Positions 44,203-52,815 of a stretch of 64,000 bases of DNA are shown here, in pieces. The translations under genes and the position numbers were made by a program. Positions within the stretch are counted from its first letter, which is position 1, and every line of letters begins with the position of its first letter. The notes beneath the pieces are model-generated. The model was not told the DNA's origin and searched no databases. It saw nothing but the letters and a program-made list of their open reading frames with translations. Origin of the DNA: Pseudomonadota bacterium (GTDB lineage Bacteria; Desulfobacterota; Binatia; Binatales; Binataceae); contig JAJPHZ010000041.1 in assembly GCA_021325025.1 (NCBI GenBank), positions 1 to 64,000 on the forward strand, in the 5' to 3' direction.

Positions 44203-45423
44203 CTAATGGGGCGCTCGTTGCAGGATGCCGGCGGTTTCCAGTTCCCGGATCTGAGAGTCGGAATAGCCGAGGTATTGGCGCAGGACTTCGGCGTTGTGTT
44301 CGCCCAAAAACGGGGCTTCCAGCGGCAACTCGTCGGGAAATGCGGAAAACCTCAGGGCCGAGCGCTGCAATTCGAATTCGCCCAGGATGCGGTCGCGCAC
44401 CTTTCTGACCGTGCCGCGCTGGCGCAGATGCGGATGTGCCATCGCCTCGGCCACCGACAGCACCGGACCGGCCGGCACCCGGTTTTCGTCCAGCCGGCGC
44501 AGCGCTTCGTCCTCGGGCGTGGCGGCAAACCATTCGTCGAGGAGCTGGAAAATCTCCCCGGCGTTGCGATAGCGCGCGGCCACCGTGGTGAAGCGTTGAT
44601 CGTCAACCAGATCCTCCCGCCCAATCGCACGGCACAGCCGCGGCCAGAAGTGGTCATGCGGCGCCATCACGCAAATGTAATGGCGCTCGGACTTGAACAG
44701 CCCAATGGGCGGCATGCTGTTGGAGAAGCGGCCGTTGCGCGTGATTTTGAAGCCCTGGGGGTTGAGGCTGACGGACTGCACCGCCAAATCCCAGCACTGG
44801 AAGTAGGAGTCGAGCAGGCAGATATCCAGGTGCTGCCCCTGCCCACTGTGCTCGCGATGCAGCAGCGCGGTCAGGATCGCGCCATAGGCGTTCATCGCGG
44901 TCATCGAATCGCCCATGCTGATGCCGGGCAGCACGGGCGAGCTGTCGGGGAAGCCCAGCGTGTTGATCACACCCGCATACGAGGCCGCGATGTAGTCGTA
45001 CCCGGTCTTGGGCGCCAGCGGCCCGCTCTGGCCGAACGTCGATATCGAGCACATCACGATCGCCGGGTTGATCGACCTGACGGTGTCGTACCCAAGCCCC
45101 AGCCGGCCAATCACGCCCGGCGCGAAGTTTTCGATCAGGACGTCGAATTTGGGCAGCATGCGCTTGACGATCTCAAGTCCGGCCGGCGTCTTGAGATCCA
45201 GGCACAGACTTTTTTTGCCGCGATTAAGCCCGACGAAGTAGCCGCTGCGTCCGTCCTTGATCACCGGGACGTGGCGCGAGTTGTCGCCGCCGGGCGGCTC
45301 GACCTTGACCACCTCGGCGCCGTTCTCGGCCATCGTGCGCGTGCACATCGGGCCGGAGATGTGCATGGTCAGGTCCAACACCTTGTAGCGGCTGAGCGGG
45401 CGAGCGTGGTTATGCTCTGACAT
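44203..45423 (-). CDS. Class III CoA-transferase (CaiB/BaiF family)
   Basis: Protein of 406 aa with YKVLDLTMHISGPMCTRTMAENGAEVVKVEPPGG in normal family layout, NRGKKSLCLDLKTPAG, FGQSGPLAPKTGYDYIAAS and the catalytic Asp in HSGQGQHLDICLLD. GGAGG lies about 10 nt before the ATG. It follows the TIM-barrel and LLM genes on the same strand after a 99-nt repeat-containing gap, so the three probably form one unit. Acyl substrate not predictable. Confidence 0.88.
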   Translation of the reverse strand: MSEHNHARPLSRYKVLDLTMHISGPMCTRTMAENGAEVVKVEPPGGDNSRHVPVIKDGRSGYFVGLNRGKKSLCLDLKTPAGLEIVKRMLPKFDVLIENFAPGVIGRLGLGYDTVRSINPAIVMCSISTFGQSGPLAPKTGYDYIAASYAGVINTLGFPDSSPVLPGISMGDSMTAMNAYGAILTALLHREHSGQGQHLDICLLDSYFQCWDLAVQSVSLNPQGFKITRNGRFSNSMPPIGLFKSERHYICVMAPHDHFWPRLCRAIGREDLVDDQRFTTVAARYRNAGEIFQLLDEWFAATPEDEALRRLDENRVPAGPVLSVAEAMAHPHLRQRGTVRKVRDRILGEFELQRSALRFSAFPDELPLEAPFLGEHNAEVLRQYLGYSDSQIRELETAGILQRAPH

Positions 45424-45440
45424 CGATGTTGTCCTCCGAT

Positions 45441-45522
45441 GACCTAACCCCCGGCCCCTTCCCCGACGCGGGAAGAGGAGACCGATAAGGTTCGCCCTTC
45501 CTGTTCAGAGAAGGGGCGCGGG
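45441..45522. repeat. REP-like pair of inverted repeats
   Basis: Two hairpins in tandem: CTTCCC / GGGAAG (45458-45463 and 45470-45475) and GCCCTTC / GAAGGGGC (45494-45500 and 45510-45517). The surrounding C-rich and GA-rich arms resemble the dispersed intergenic repeats of many high-GC genomes. A related C-rich stretch with a degenerate arm is at about 54276-54312. Confidence 0.45.
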
Positions 45523-46377
45523 TCAGGTTTCGATCGCAGCGCTGAGCGCTTCGTAGGCGCGGATTACGGCCTCTTCGCCGGCGCGGCCCGCACCCGTCAC
45601 CAGATGCTCCATGCCGAGTATCCCGGTATAGCCCTTGCGATGGACGCGGCGCAGCAGGTTGATGAAATTGATCTCGCCGCTGCCCGGCTCACGCCGGCCG
45701 GGATTATCGGCTAACTGAAAGTAGGCAATCTCCTCCCAGCATCGCTCCAGGTTCTTGACCAGGTCGCCGTCCTCGACCTGCACGTGGCCGACGTCGAACA
45801 GCAGCTTGAGGGCCGGGCTGGCCGCACTGTGCACGGCCAGGTAAGCCTCCTTGATGCTGTTGATCAGAATCCCCGGCATCGCGCGCCGGTTGGTCGATTC
45901 CATGATCAGGATAACGCCGGCGCGATGGGCGCGCTCGGCGCAAAACTTCAGATTGTCGATCGCGTTGGCGAACTGGTAGGCCCACGGCAGTTGAGGGTCG
46001 GGCACGCCGCACACCGTGGTGATCCATCGCCCGCCCACGCGCGCGGCGGTCTGCAGCGCCGCGTCGAGCTGCGCCAGGATGTGGGCGCGCATCTCGGGGT
46101 CGTTGCGTACAAAGGTCGGCGCGGGACGCGCCTCGCGGCCAAAGGCGACAAAGCATCCCATCTGGATTCCCAGCCGCGCCATCTCTGCCCCCATCCGCTC
46201 CTGCACATCCCGGGGCCGGTCCATCAGGTTGTTGTCCTCCACCGCACGGAATCCTTGCCCGGCGATGAACTTCAACTGCTCGATCGGATCGGGTCCCGCA
46301 TGATGGAGGAACAAGGGCCGGTCGGGGCGCAGGATGCCCAGATGGGGCGCGAAGTTGAGCGCGAAGCGCGGCTTCAT
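45523..46377 (-). CDS. TIM-barrel protein, hydroxypyruvate isomerase/sugar-phosphate isomerase-epimerase family
   Basis: Xylose-isomerase-like TIM barrel (284 aa). The first strand FALNFAPHLG, FRAVEDNNLMDRPRDVQERMG and VILIMESTNRRAMPG (metal-binding Glu) are visible, with KLLFDVGHVQVEDGDL (Asp, His), YFQLADNPGRREPGSGEINF and LGMEHLV (final Glu). The DNPGR-x-EPG-x-GE block is characteristic of hydroxypyruvate isomerase. The ATG directly follows the stop of the LLM gene (TGAATG). Actual substrate uncertain. Confidence 0.85.
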   Translation of the reverse strand: MKPRFALNFAPHLGILRPDRPLFLHHAGPDPIEQLKFIAGQGFRAVEDNNLMDRPRDVQERMGAEMARLGIQMGCFVAFGREARPAPTFVRNDPEMRAHILAQLDAALQTAARVGGRWITTVCGVPDPQLPWAYQFANAIDNLKFCAERAHRAGVILIMESTNRRAMPGILINSIKEAYLAVHSAASPALKLLFDVGHVQVEDGDLVKNLERCWEEIAYFQLADNPGRREPGSGEINFINLLRRVHRKGYTGILGMEHLVTGAGRAGEEAVIRAYEALSAAIET

Positions 46378-47217
46378 TCAGGTCCTTTCGATCAAGCGGG
46401 CCAGCGCGTCAAGCCGGGGCACAATCACGTCAGCCTCGCCCACCGGCAGCGCGAACAGCACGCGAGTGACGCCCGCCTCGCGATTGACCGCCAGCGAGCG
46501 CTCCTCGGCGCGCGCCAGCGTCATGGTCACGTCGAAGGAGTCGGGGTCGCGGCCGTGCTGCTCGGCCAGATTACGCAGATTCTGAATCTCCTTTTTCGCG
46601 TCGCGCACCGCCGCCTCCACCGGCATCCAGCCGTTGGCATAGCGCACCACGCGGCGCAGTCCGCGATAGCCGTGCGCGCCGACCAGCACCGGCAGCGGGC
46701 GCTGCACCGGCTTGGGCCAGGAGAAGATCGGATCGAAGTTGACGAATTCGCCGTGGTACTCGGCCTGCTCCGCCTCCCACATCCGGCGCATCGCCTCGAT
46801 GCGCTCGCGCAGCACCTTCCAGCGCCGCCGGGGCGGGGTGCCGTGATTGCTCATCTCCTCTTCATTCCATCCCGCGCCCACGCCCAGGATCACGCGGCCG
46901 TTGGAGAGCAGGTCGAGCGTGGCGACGGTTTTGGCCAACACGATCGGATCGTGCTCGACCACCAGCGAGATACCGGTGCCCAGGCGCAGGCGCGTGGTCA
47001 CCATCGCGGCCGCCATCAGCGTGATGAACGGGTCGCTGTCGTGGTAGTACTCCCGGGGCAGTTCACCGCCCAGCGGAAACGGCGAGCGGCGCGCGACCGG
47101 GATGTGCGTATGCTCGGGCACAAACAGCGACTCGAAGCCGCGCTCTTCCACCGCGCGAGCCAGCGCGTCCACCCGCATGGTGTATTCGGTGCAATGCGCA
47201 ATCACTCCATACTTCAT
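46378..47217 (-). CDS. LLM-class (F420/FMN) oxidoreductase
   Basis: Luciferase-like TIM barrel (279 aa). It begins MKYGVIAHCTEYTMRVDALA, then EERGFESLFVPEHTHIP, LGTGISLVVEHDPIVLAKTVATLD and GRVILGVGAGWNEEEMSNHG, a pattern frequent in F420-dependent actinobacterial-type members. AGGGAGAG precedes the ATG at 47217; a start 16 codons upstream is less likely. It is first in the unit with the TIM-barrel isomerase and the CoA-transferase, and diverges from the TetR operon. Cofactor use is inferred. Confidence 0.87.
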   Translation of the reverse strand: MKYGVIAHCTEYTMRVDALARAVEERGFESLFVPEHTHIPVARRSPFPLGGELPREYYHDSDPFITLMAAAMVTTRLRLGTGISLVVEHDPIVLAKTVATLDLLSNGRVILGVGAGWNEEEMSNHGTPPRRRWKVLRERIEAMRRMWEAEQAEYHGEFVNFDPIFSWPKPVQRPLPVLVGAHGYRGLRRVVRYANGWMPVEAAVRDAKKEIQNLRNLAEQHGRDPDSFDVTMTLARAEERSLAVNREAGVTRVLFALPVGEADVIVPRLDALARLIERT

Positions 47218-47283
47218 CTGGCGGCTCTCCCTGGAACCGAACCGTAACTCCGGCTCGAACCGCACCCTTCGCTAGCACAGCCG

Positions 47284-47305
47284 CCGGGCCTGTGCCATGG
47301 CCCGG
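47284..47305. other. GC-rich stem-loop upstream of the LLM operon
   Basis: CCGGGCC and GGCCCGG pair perfectly (7 bp) around an 8-base loop, 67 bases before the LLM start. The interval 47306-47568 shows no gene that I can support. Role unknown. Confidence 0.4.
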
Positions 47306-47568
47306 GAGCCGCGGCATCGTGCCTTCCAACCACCGCCAGGCGGAATATTCCAGGTGGGTAGGAAAGATGAAGAAGGAAAGCTGAAAACCGGTTCAAGCAG
47401 CGGAGTTACACGGAGTCTTCCGCATCGCGCAACAATTGCGTTTAGACGTGCTCTACGCGGCGATTTTGGCAGCAACTCGCCGTCCGCAAGGGACGCGGCG
47501 CGAACCTAGGCAGCTCAGCCCATGCTCGCTGCGACTGTGAACCGTGTAGAAAGGAATTCCGCGCCCGG

Positions 47569-47889
47569 CTAGCCGATGCAGAGCTTGATCACCAGGGAGA
47601 TCAGCAGAGTGGCAACAAAAGCGCTCAGAGAGATGGCCGCCAGCAGCGCCTGCGGCTCATTCCCGGTCCCATCGGGAGCGGCATAGTTTATGGTGCGCAA
47701 CGGCACGACCTTGGCGTCATGGGAGCGATGAGCCGGCGGGGCGGCGCCTATCCGTCTGCGTGCTCGATACACGGCTTGCACACCGAAAAGCGAATCGAGC
47801 AGGTTTTGTGCCAGCAAGCCTGGGAGACGCGGGGCAACGTTGGGACCTGAGCGGAAATGAGCCACAAGGGGTTGGAGCAACCTACGCAT
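47569..47889 (-). CDS. Hypothetical small protein with C-terminal membrane helix
   Basis: A 106-aa frame. The N-terminal part is basic and moderately hydrophobic (LLAQNLLDSLFGVQAVYRARRR); residues about 83-105 form a clear membrane segment, AAISLSAFVATLLISLVIKL. No family was recognised and no good ribosome-binding site precedes the ATG. The tail-anchor pattern makes it plausible as a real gene; it may equally be chance. Confidence 0.35.
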   Translation of the reverse strand: MRRLLQPLVAHFRSGPNVAPRLPGLLAQNLLDSLFGVQAVYRARRRIGAAPPAHRSHDAKVVPLRTINYAAPDGTGNEPQALLAAISLSAFVATLLISLVIKLCIG

Positions 47890-48014
47890 CAACGTTCGTC
47901 AGTAGCCGGTAATCAAGTCTTTTTCTTTTTTTCTGTCAATTTCTCAAAAATCGCCATTTTCCTGCCACCCGCGCCATTTTCTTGCCGCCAGCCCGACGCC
48001 GGGCGGCGGCCGCA

Positions 48015-48048
48015 TTTTTGCCCGGGCCGAAGCGCAGCCCGGAAAAAA
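48015..48048. other. Inverted repeat in the tetR leader
   Basis: CCGGGC (48022-48027) pairs with GCCCGG (48037-48042), flanked by TTTTT upstream and AAAAAA downstream, which extend the stem. It is 50-80 bases before the TetR start in a T-rich promoter region (47911-47950) and could be an operator or leader structure. Confidence 0.35.
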
Positions 48049-48098
48049 TCGTCGTTCGCTCTTGTGAATCGACGTTCAATCTGCTTAAACAGCCGTTT

Positions 48099-48758
48099 GT
48101 GAGAATCGGCAAGGGCACCCGCCGGGCCAGCCTCAAGCTCATCCGGCGCGAACAGCAAAATGAAATCTCGCGCGCGCACATCCTGGACGCGGCCGAGCGC
48201 GCGTTCGCCGAAAAGGGTCTGGGCGCCACCATCAAGGAAATCGCCGAGGCGGCCGAATTCTCGGTGGGCGCGGTTTATCTGTTCTTCGAGGGCAAGGACG
48301 AATTGCTCGCCGCGGTGTACGAGCGCCACGCCGATGCGTTTTTGCAGGCGATGCGCGCGGCGGCGGGGGGCGCGGGCAGCGCGCCGCAGCGGCTGCATCG
48401 CATCTTCGACGCCCAGTTCGACTACTTCCGCACCCATCCCAATTTCTACAAATTGTTCGACCAGCTCTGGCGGGTGCGCTCCTGGGCGCTGCATTTCACC
48501 TCCGCCGAGCAGGGTTCGCTTTGGTACCGCCAGGCGCTGGAGATTGTGGCAGGGGTGTTTCGCGAGGGGATGGCGAGCGGCGAGCTGATCGGCGGCGACC
48601 CGATGGTGCACAGCTCGATCTTCGCCAACATCATCGCCGCCTTCATCTCGCATTGGATTTACGAAGTGGCGAGCAAGGGCAACGCCGCGATCGATCGCCT
48701 CGCGCCGCCCGGGCAGGTTCATGCCCTGCTCGAGCGCGCCTTCGTCAGTCCGCATTAA
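48099..48758 (+). CDS. TetR-family transcriptional regulator
   Basis: Regulator of 219 aa. The N-terminal helix-turn-helix is ISRAHILDAAERAFAEKG, ATIKEIAEAAEFSVGAVYLFF and EGKDELLAAVYERHA. The C-terminal ligand domain includes HPNFYKLFDQLW. The GTG at 48099 is chosen because the helix-turn-helix then starts near residue 22; the frame extends upstream to 47982 without conserved sequence. It heads the operon with amidohydrolase, CoA-transferase, DUF35 and thiolase genes, and probably represses it until a CoA ester or substrate binds. Confidence 0.9.
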   Translation: MRIGKGTRRASLKLIRREQQNEISRAHILDAAERAFAEKGLGATIKEIAEAAEFSVGAVYLFFEGKDELLAAVYERHADAFLQAMRAAAGGAGSAPQRLHRIFDAQFDYFRTHPNFYKLFDQLWRVRSWALHFTSAEQGSLWYRQALEIVAGVFREGMASGELIGGDPMVHSSIFANIIAAFISHWIYEVASKGNAAIDRLAPPGQVHALLERAFVSPH

Positions 48759-48828
48759 GCGGGCTTTAACCGCCAACTGTGCCGCATCGCCGAGGGCGAA
48801 TGCGGTTTTGCCGGGGGAGGGAATTTCA

Positions 48829-49890
48829 ATGACAACCCAGCGGCTGATCTCTTCGGATTCGCACGTGCAGACCACGCATGACGCGGTCAAGGCACATCTG
48901 GCAAGCAAGTTCCATGACCAATACGACGCGGTGGTGGGCGCCGAGCAGCGCACGATGGCGGAGAAGTTCGGCAAGGAGCGGATGGCGCTGGCGCGCATGT
49001 TCACCCATGAGGCGTGGGGCCGCCCCGGCCATCACGACCCCCACGAGCGGCTCAAGGATATGGATCGCGACGGTGTCGATGCCGAGGTGCTGTATTGCGA
49101 AGTGGGTGCCTTCCGCATCTACCACAAGATGAAGGATTGCTGGCGTGAAGCATTCGGCGCCTTCAACGACACGCTGGTGGACTTCGCTTCGGTCAATCCG
49201 CGCCGCCTGCTGGTGTCCTATCAGATCCCGCTCATCGACATCGACTACGCGGTCAAGGAGGTGGAACGGCTGGCGCGCCAGGGCGCCCGTTCCATCCAGC
49301 TCCCCAGCTTTCCGGCCGACCTGGGCCTGCCCGACTACCACGACCATCGCTACGATCCGCTGTGGTCGGTGTTGCAGGAAACCGGCATCCCGCTCAGCCA
49401 CCATCTGGAAGTCAAGACCGCGCTAGGCGACGTCTACCTGCGCGACCCCACGCCGCAAAAGGGCATCCACAACTCCCTGCCCTGCACGGCGCTGGCCGAA
49501 ACGCTGGGCTTCTGGATTTTGACCGGGACCCTGGAGCGCTTCCCGCACCTCAAGATCGTGCTGGTCGAGCCGGGCCTGGCCTGGATTCCCTTTCAGCTCG
49601 ACGTGCTCGACAGCTTCGCCAAGGGGCCCTACGACTTCCCCGGTATGAAGGAGCTGCCCAGCTTCTACTTCCATCGCAACTTCTTCCTGACCTTTGTCGA
49701 TGACGCGCGCGGTGTGGCGATGCGCCACGACATCGGGCTGGACAACATCATGTGGTCAACCGACTATCCGCATCCCGCAACCTCGTGGCCGCATTCGCGC
49801 GCGATCGTGGAGCGGCAGTTCCAGGGTGTGCCGGCCGCCGAGCGTGACCAGATGGTGTGCGGCAACGCGGCGCGGGTCTACGGACTGTAG
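48829..49890 (+). CDS. Amidohydrolase family 2 (TIM-barrel metal-dependent hydrolase)
   Basis: Protein of 353 aa. RLISSDSHVQTT starts with the S-D-S-H metal motif (in place of the D-x-H seen in most members), DMDRDGVDAEVLYCEVG follows, then FYFHRNFFLTFVDD and IMWSTDYPHPATSWPHS, with the conserved Asp at the C-terminus. GGGGGAGGG precedes the ATG by 7 nt. It is followed after 13 nt by the tandem CoA-transferase, so it probably performs a hydrolysis or decarboxylation in the same route. Confidence 0.88.
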   Translation: MTTQRLISSDSHVQTTHDAVKAHLASKFHDQYDAVVGAEQRTMAEKFGKERMALARMFTHEAWGRPGHHDPHERLKDMDRDGVDAEVLYCEVGAFRIYHKMKDCWREAFGAFNDTLVDFASVNPRRLLVSYQIPLIDIDYAVKEVERLARQGARSIQLPSFPADLGLPDYHDHRYDPLWSVLQETGIPLSHHLEVKTALGDVYLRDPTPQKGIHNSLPCTALAETLGFWILTGTLERFPHLKIVLVEPGLAWIPFQLDVLDSFAKGPYDFPGMKELPSFYFHRNFFLTFVDDARGVAMRHDIGLDNIMWSTDYPHPATSWPHSRAIVERQFQGVPAAERDQMVCGNAARVYGL

Positions 49891-49903
49891 CAGGGGATGA
49901 CAG

Positions 49904-52420
49904 ATGGCAGGTGTACTTGACGGACTTGCGGTGCTGGACCTCTCGCGCGGCGTGGCCGGACCGATGGCGACCATGATGCTTGCCGACCATGGCGCGCAGG
50001 TCACGCGCATCGAGCCGCCCGGCGGCGACCCGTTGCGTACCTGGTCGGGCTACCGGGTGTGGAATCGCGGCAAGCGCAGCGCGATCCTCGACCTCAAACG
50101 CGACGCGGATCGCCAATGCCTGCTGAATCTGGCGCGTGCGGCGGACATTTTGGTGGAAAGCTTCCGCCCGGGCGTGACCGAGCGCCTGGGCATCGGCTAC
50201 ACGGCGCTGCACGCCCTCAATCCGCGGCTTATCTACTGCTCGATCAGCGGCTACGGACGCGGCAATCGCCACAGCGACCGCCCCGGCTACGACGCACTGG
50301 TCGCCGCGCGCAGCGGTCTGCAATGGGAGCAGCGCGGATGGCCGGGGACGCCGATGGATCACGTGCTGGGCCGCCTGGGCCCCAACCCGGAGCTCGAGCC
50401 ACCCCAAGGCTGCGTGCAGGGCGCCAATCGCGAAGGACCGCTGTTCATCTATTCGCCGTTTCCCAGTATCGCGGCCTGCTACCTGGCAATGCTCGGCATC
50501 AGTGCTGCGCTGCGCGCCCGCGAAATCACCGGCCGCGGCCAGTGGGTGGAAACCTCGCTGTTGCAGGGCGCGATGGCGGCGTGTGTTGCGGGATGGGCGC
50601 GGGTGGAGAATCCCGACGCGCCGGGCTATCGCACCTGGGTGATGGATCGGCGCTCGCCCAAGGGGCTGATGGAATGCCGCGGCGGCCGCTGGATCCATCA
50701 ATGGCCCATCAATCCCTTCGCCGTGGTCGAAGCCGCCAAGGCGCAGCGCCTGGAGGACCTCAACGAAATCCCGCGCAACCGCGACCATCCGGCGCGCATC
50801 GGGATGGACCCCGACGAGCTGTCGATCCTCTTTTATTATTACCCGCTGATGGCCGAAGCGTTTCGCAAGTTTCCCGCCGAGGATTGGGTGCGCTTCGGCG
50901 CGCGTCTGGACGTGGGCCTGCAGCCGGTCCGCACGCCCGAAGAGGCGCTGCAGGATCCCGCGCTGCTGGCCGACGGATGCGTCGCCGAAGTCGATGACCC
51001 CGAGCTCGGCCCCATTCGCCACGTCGGCATCGTCTACCAGATGGATTGCAGCCCGGGCCGTATCCAGGGGCCGGCGCCGCGCGCCGGTCAACATACCGAG
51101 GAGGTGCGGGCCGAAGCGGCGGCGCTTGCCCACGGCGGCGATGGCGCCGCGCATCGCAGCGGCGGACGCGCCCTGGGCGCGGCGCTGGAGGGCGTGATCG
51201 TGCTCGATTTGGGCCTCGCCGTCGCCGGGCCGTTCGGTCCCAAGATGCTGGCCGACATGGGCGCCTCGGTGATCAAGGTCAACGCGATGTACGACGGCTA
51301 CTGGTGGTCCAACCACATGGCGATCGCCGTCAACCGCGGCAAACGCAGCATCGCGATCGATCTGAAGGACCCGCGCGGGCGCGCCATCGTCTACAAGCTG
51401 GTCGAACGGGCCGACGTGGTCGCGCACAACATGCGCTACGGCGCCGCCGAGCGCATCGGGGTGGATTACGAGACCCTGCGCAAGATCAATCCGCGCCTCA
51501 TCTATTGTCATACGCGCGGCTTCGACCGCGGTGCGCGCCTGCGTCTGCCCGGCACCGACCAAAGCGGGGCGGCACTGGCGGGCATCGAGTATGAAGACGG
51601 CGGATGCGCCGGCGGCGGCACGCCCTTTTGGAGTCCGACTTCGCTGGGCGACACCGGCAACGGTTTTCTGGCCGCCATCGCGATCGTCCAGGCTCTGTAC
51701 CATCGCGAGCGCACCGGCCAGGGTCAGAAGGTCGACGCCGCGATCATCAATGCGTCGCTGCTGACCGCGTCGTACGCCTATGTCACCGCCAGCGGCAAGG
51801 CCGCGCCGCGTCCGCATCTGGACGCGAGGCAAATGGGGCCTTCCGCATTGTACCGGCTGTATCGAACGGCCGATGGATGGTTATGTATCGCGGCGCTCAA
51901 ACCCGGCCATTGGCAGGCGCTGTGCGCGGCGCTCGGCAAGCCGGAGCTCGCCGCCGATTCGCGCTTTGCGTCGGCGGAAAATCGCGCGCGGCACGACGCG
52001 GAATTGGCCGCCGTGCTGGAGCCGGTTTTCATGACGCGCTCCGCCCCGCAATGGTTCGAGCTGCTCGATGCGCGCGGCGTGCCGTGTGAAATCTCCTCGC
52101 CCACCTTCTCGCAGCAGATGTTCGACGATGCCGATTTCGCGCGCCGCGGATGGACCGTGTCATACCACCATCGCCTCGTCGGCAAGCTGGAGGAGACCGG
52201 GCTCTTGTGCGACCTGTCGGAGACGCCGGGCCGCATTCGCGGGCCGGCTGTGCTGTGCGGCGAGAACAGCCGCGAGATTCTGGCGGAGTTGGGCTATGGC
52301 GCGGCGGAGATCGACGAGTTGTGCGCCGCCCGGGTGGTGCTTGACGGACGCGACCCCAACGCCGGCGCCGGCATCAAACGTCCGGTGCGCCAGCCCGCCG
52401 CGGGCAAGGAGGCGCGATGA
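49904..52420 (+). CDS. Tandem (fused) class III CoA-transferase
   Basis: Protein of 838 aa with two CaiB/BaiF domains. Domain 1 (about 1-400) has LDGLAVLDLSRGVAGPM and NRGKRSAILDLK, but its active-site segment GRGQWVETSLLQ has Glu216 where Asp is catalytic. A 30-residue Ala/His/Gly-rich linker leads to domain 2 (about 425-825) with LEGVIVLDLGLAVAGPFG, NRGKRSIAIDLKDPRG and GQGQKVDAAIIN, keeping Asp611. The layout suggests a single-chain heterodimer with one competent site. It overlaps the DUF35 gene by 4 nt. Confidence 0.9.
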   Translation: MAGVLDGLAVLDLSRGVAGPMATMMLADHGAQVTRIEPPGGDPLRTWSGYRVWNRGKRSAILDLKRDADRQCLLNLARAADILVESFRPGVTERLGIGYTALHALNPRLIYCSISGYGRGNRHSDRPGYDALVAARSGLQWEQRGWPGTPMDHVLGRLGPNPELEPPQGCVQGANREGPLFIYSPFPSIAACYLAMLGISAALRAREITGRGQWVETSLLQGAMAACVAGWARVENPDAPGYRTWVMDRRSPKGLMECRGGRWIHQWPINPFAVVEAAKAQRLEDLNEIPRNRDHPARIGMDPDELSILFYYYPLMAEAFRKFPAEDWVRFGARLDVGLQPVRTPEEALQDPALLADGCVAEVDDPELGPIRHVGIVYQMDCSPGRIQGPAPRAGQHTEEVRAEAAALAHGGDGAAHRSGGRALGAALEGVIVLDLGLAVAGPFGPKMLADMGASVIKVNAMYDGYWWSNHMAIAVNRGKRSIAIDLKDPRGRAIVYKLVERADVVAHNMRYGAAERIGVDYETLRKINPRLIYCHTRGFDRGARLRLPGTDQSGAALAGIEYEDGGCAGGGTPFWSPTSLGDTGNGFLAAIAIVQALYHRERTGQGQKVDAAIINASLLTASYAYVTASGKAAPRPHLDARQMGPSALYRLYRTADGWLCIAALKPGHWQALCAALGKPELAADSRFASAENRARHDAELAAVLEPVFMTRSAPQWFELLDARGVPCEISSPTFSQQMFDDADFARRGWTVSYHHRLVGKLEETGLLCDLSETPGRIRGPAVLCGENSREILAELGYGAAEIDELCAARVVLDGRDPNAGAGIKRPVRQPAAGKEAR

Positions 52421-52815
52421 AACGCACAGCGCCGCTTGCCACCCGCGACGATCGATTCTTTTGGGACGGCGTGGCGGTCGGTGAGCTGCGCCTGCAGCGA
52501 TGCGCCAACTGCGGCAAACGGCGCCATCCGCCAGGCCCGATGTGCCCGTGGTGCCATTCGCTGCAATGGCGCGTCGAGCGCGCCGCCGGCCGCGGCGTCG
52601 TCTACAGCTACGTCATCCCACGCCATACCGCGATTGAGTCGCAGGGGGAGCCGGTGATCGTCGCGCTGATCGAACTGGAAGAGGGCGTCCGGCTGGTCTC
52701 CAACCTGTGCGGAGTTGCACCCGGCGCTGTGCGCAACGGGATGGCGGTGGAGGTGTTCTTTACCGAATTCGAGGACGGCGTTCGGCTGCATCAGTTCCGG
52801 CCTGCGGGGAGATGA
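52417..52815 (+). CDS. DUF35 / Zn-ribbon OB-fold protein (acyl-CoA-associated)
   Basis: Protein of 132 aa. The rubredoxin-like zinc ribbon uses Cys29, Cys32, Cys43 and Cys46 (CANCGKRRHPPGPMCPWC), preceded by an N-terminal helix (RFFWDGVAVGELRLQ) and followed by an OB fold (GRGVVYSYVI, VIVALIELEEGVRLVSNL). Such proteins partner thiolase-like enzymes; in steroid catabolism the ChsH2 DUF35 domain binds the Ltp2 aldolase. It overlaps its neighbours by 4 nt on both sides (ATGA), directly before the thiolase gene, which supports a complex. Confidence 0.92.
   Translation: MKRTAPLATRDDRFFWDGVAVGELRLQRCANCGKRRHPPGPMCPWCHSLQWRVERAAGRGVVYSYVIPRHTAIESQGEPVIVALIELEEGVRLVSNLCGVAPGAVRNGMAVEVFFTEFEDGVRLHQFRPAGR

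Noticed and set aside
45784-47247. Plus-strand 487-residue open frame
   Set aside because: Antisense to the TIM-barrel and LLM genes; His/Arg/Gln-rich without domain features.
49748-51832. Minus-strand 694-residue open frame
   Set aside because: Antisense shadow of the amidohydrolase and tandem CoA-transferase, kept open only by high-GC codon bias.
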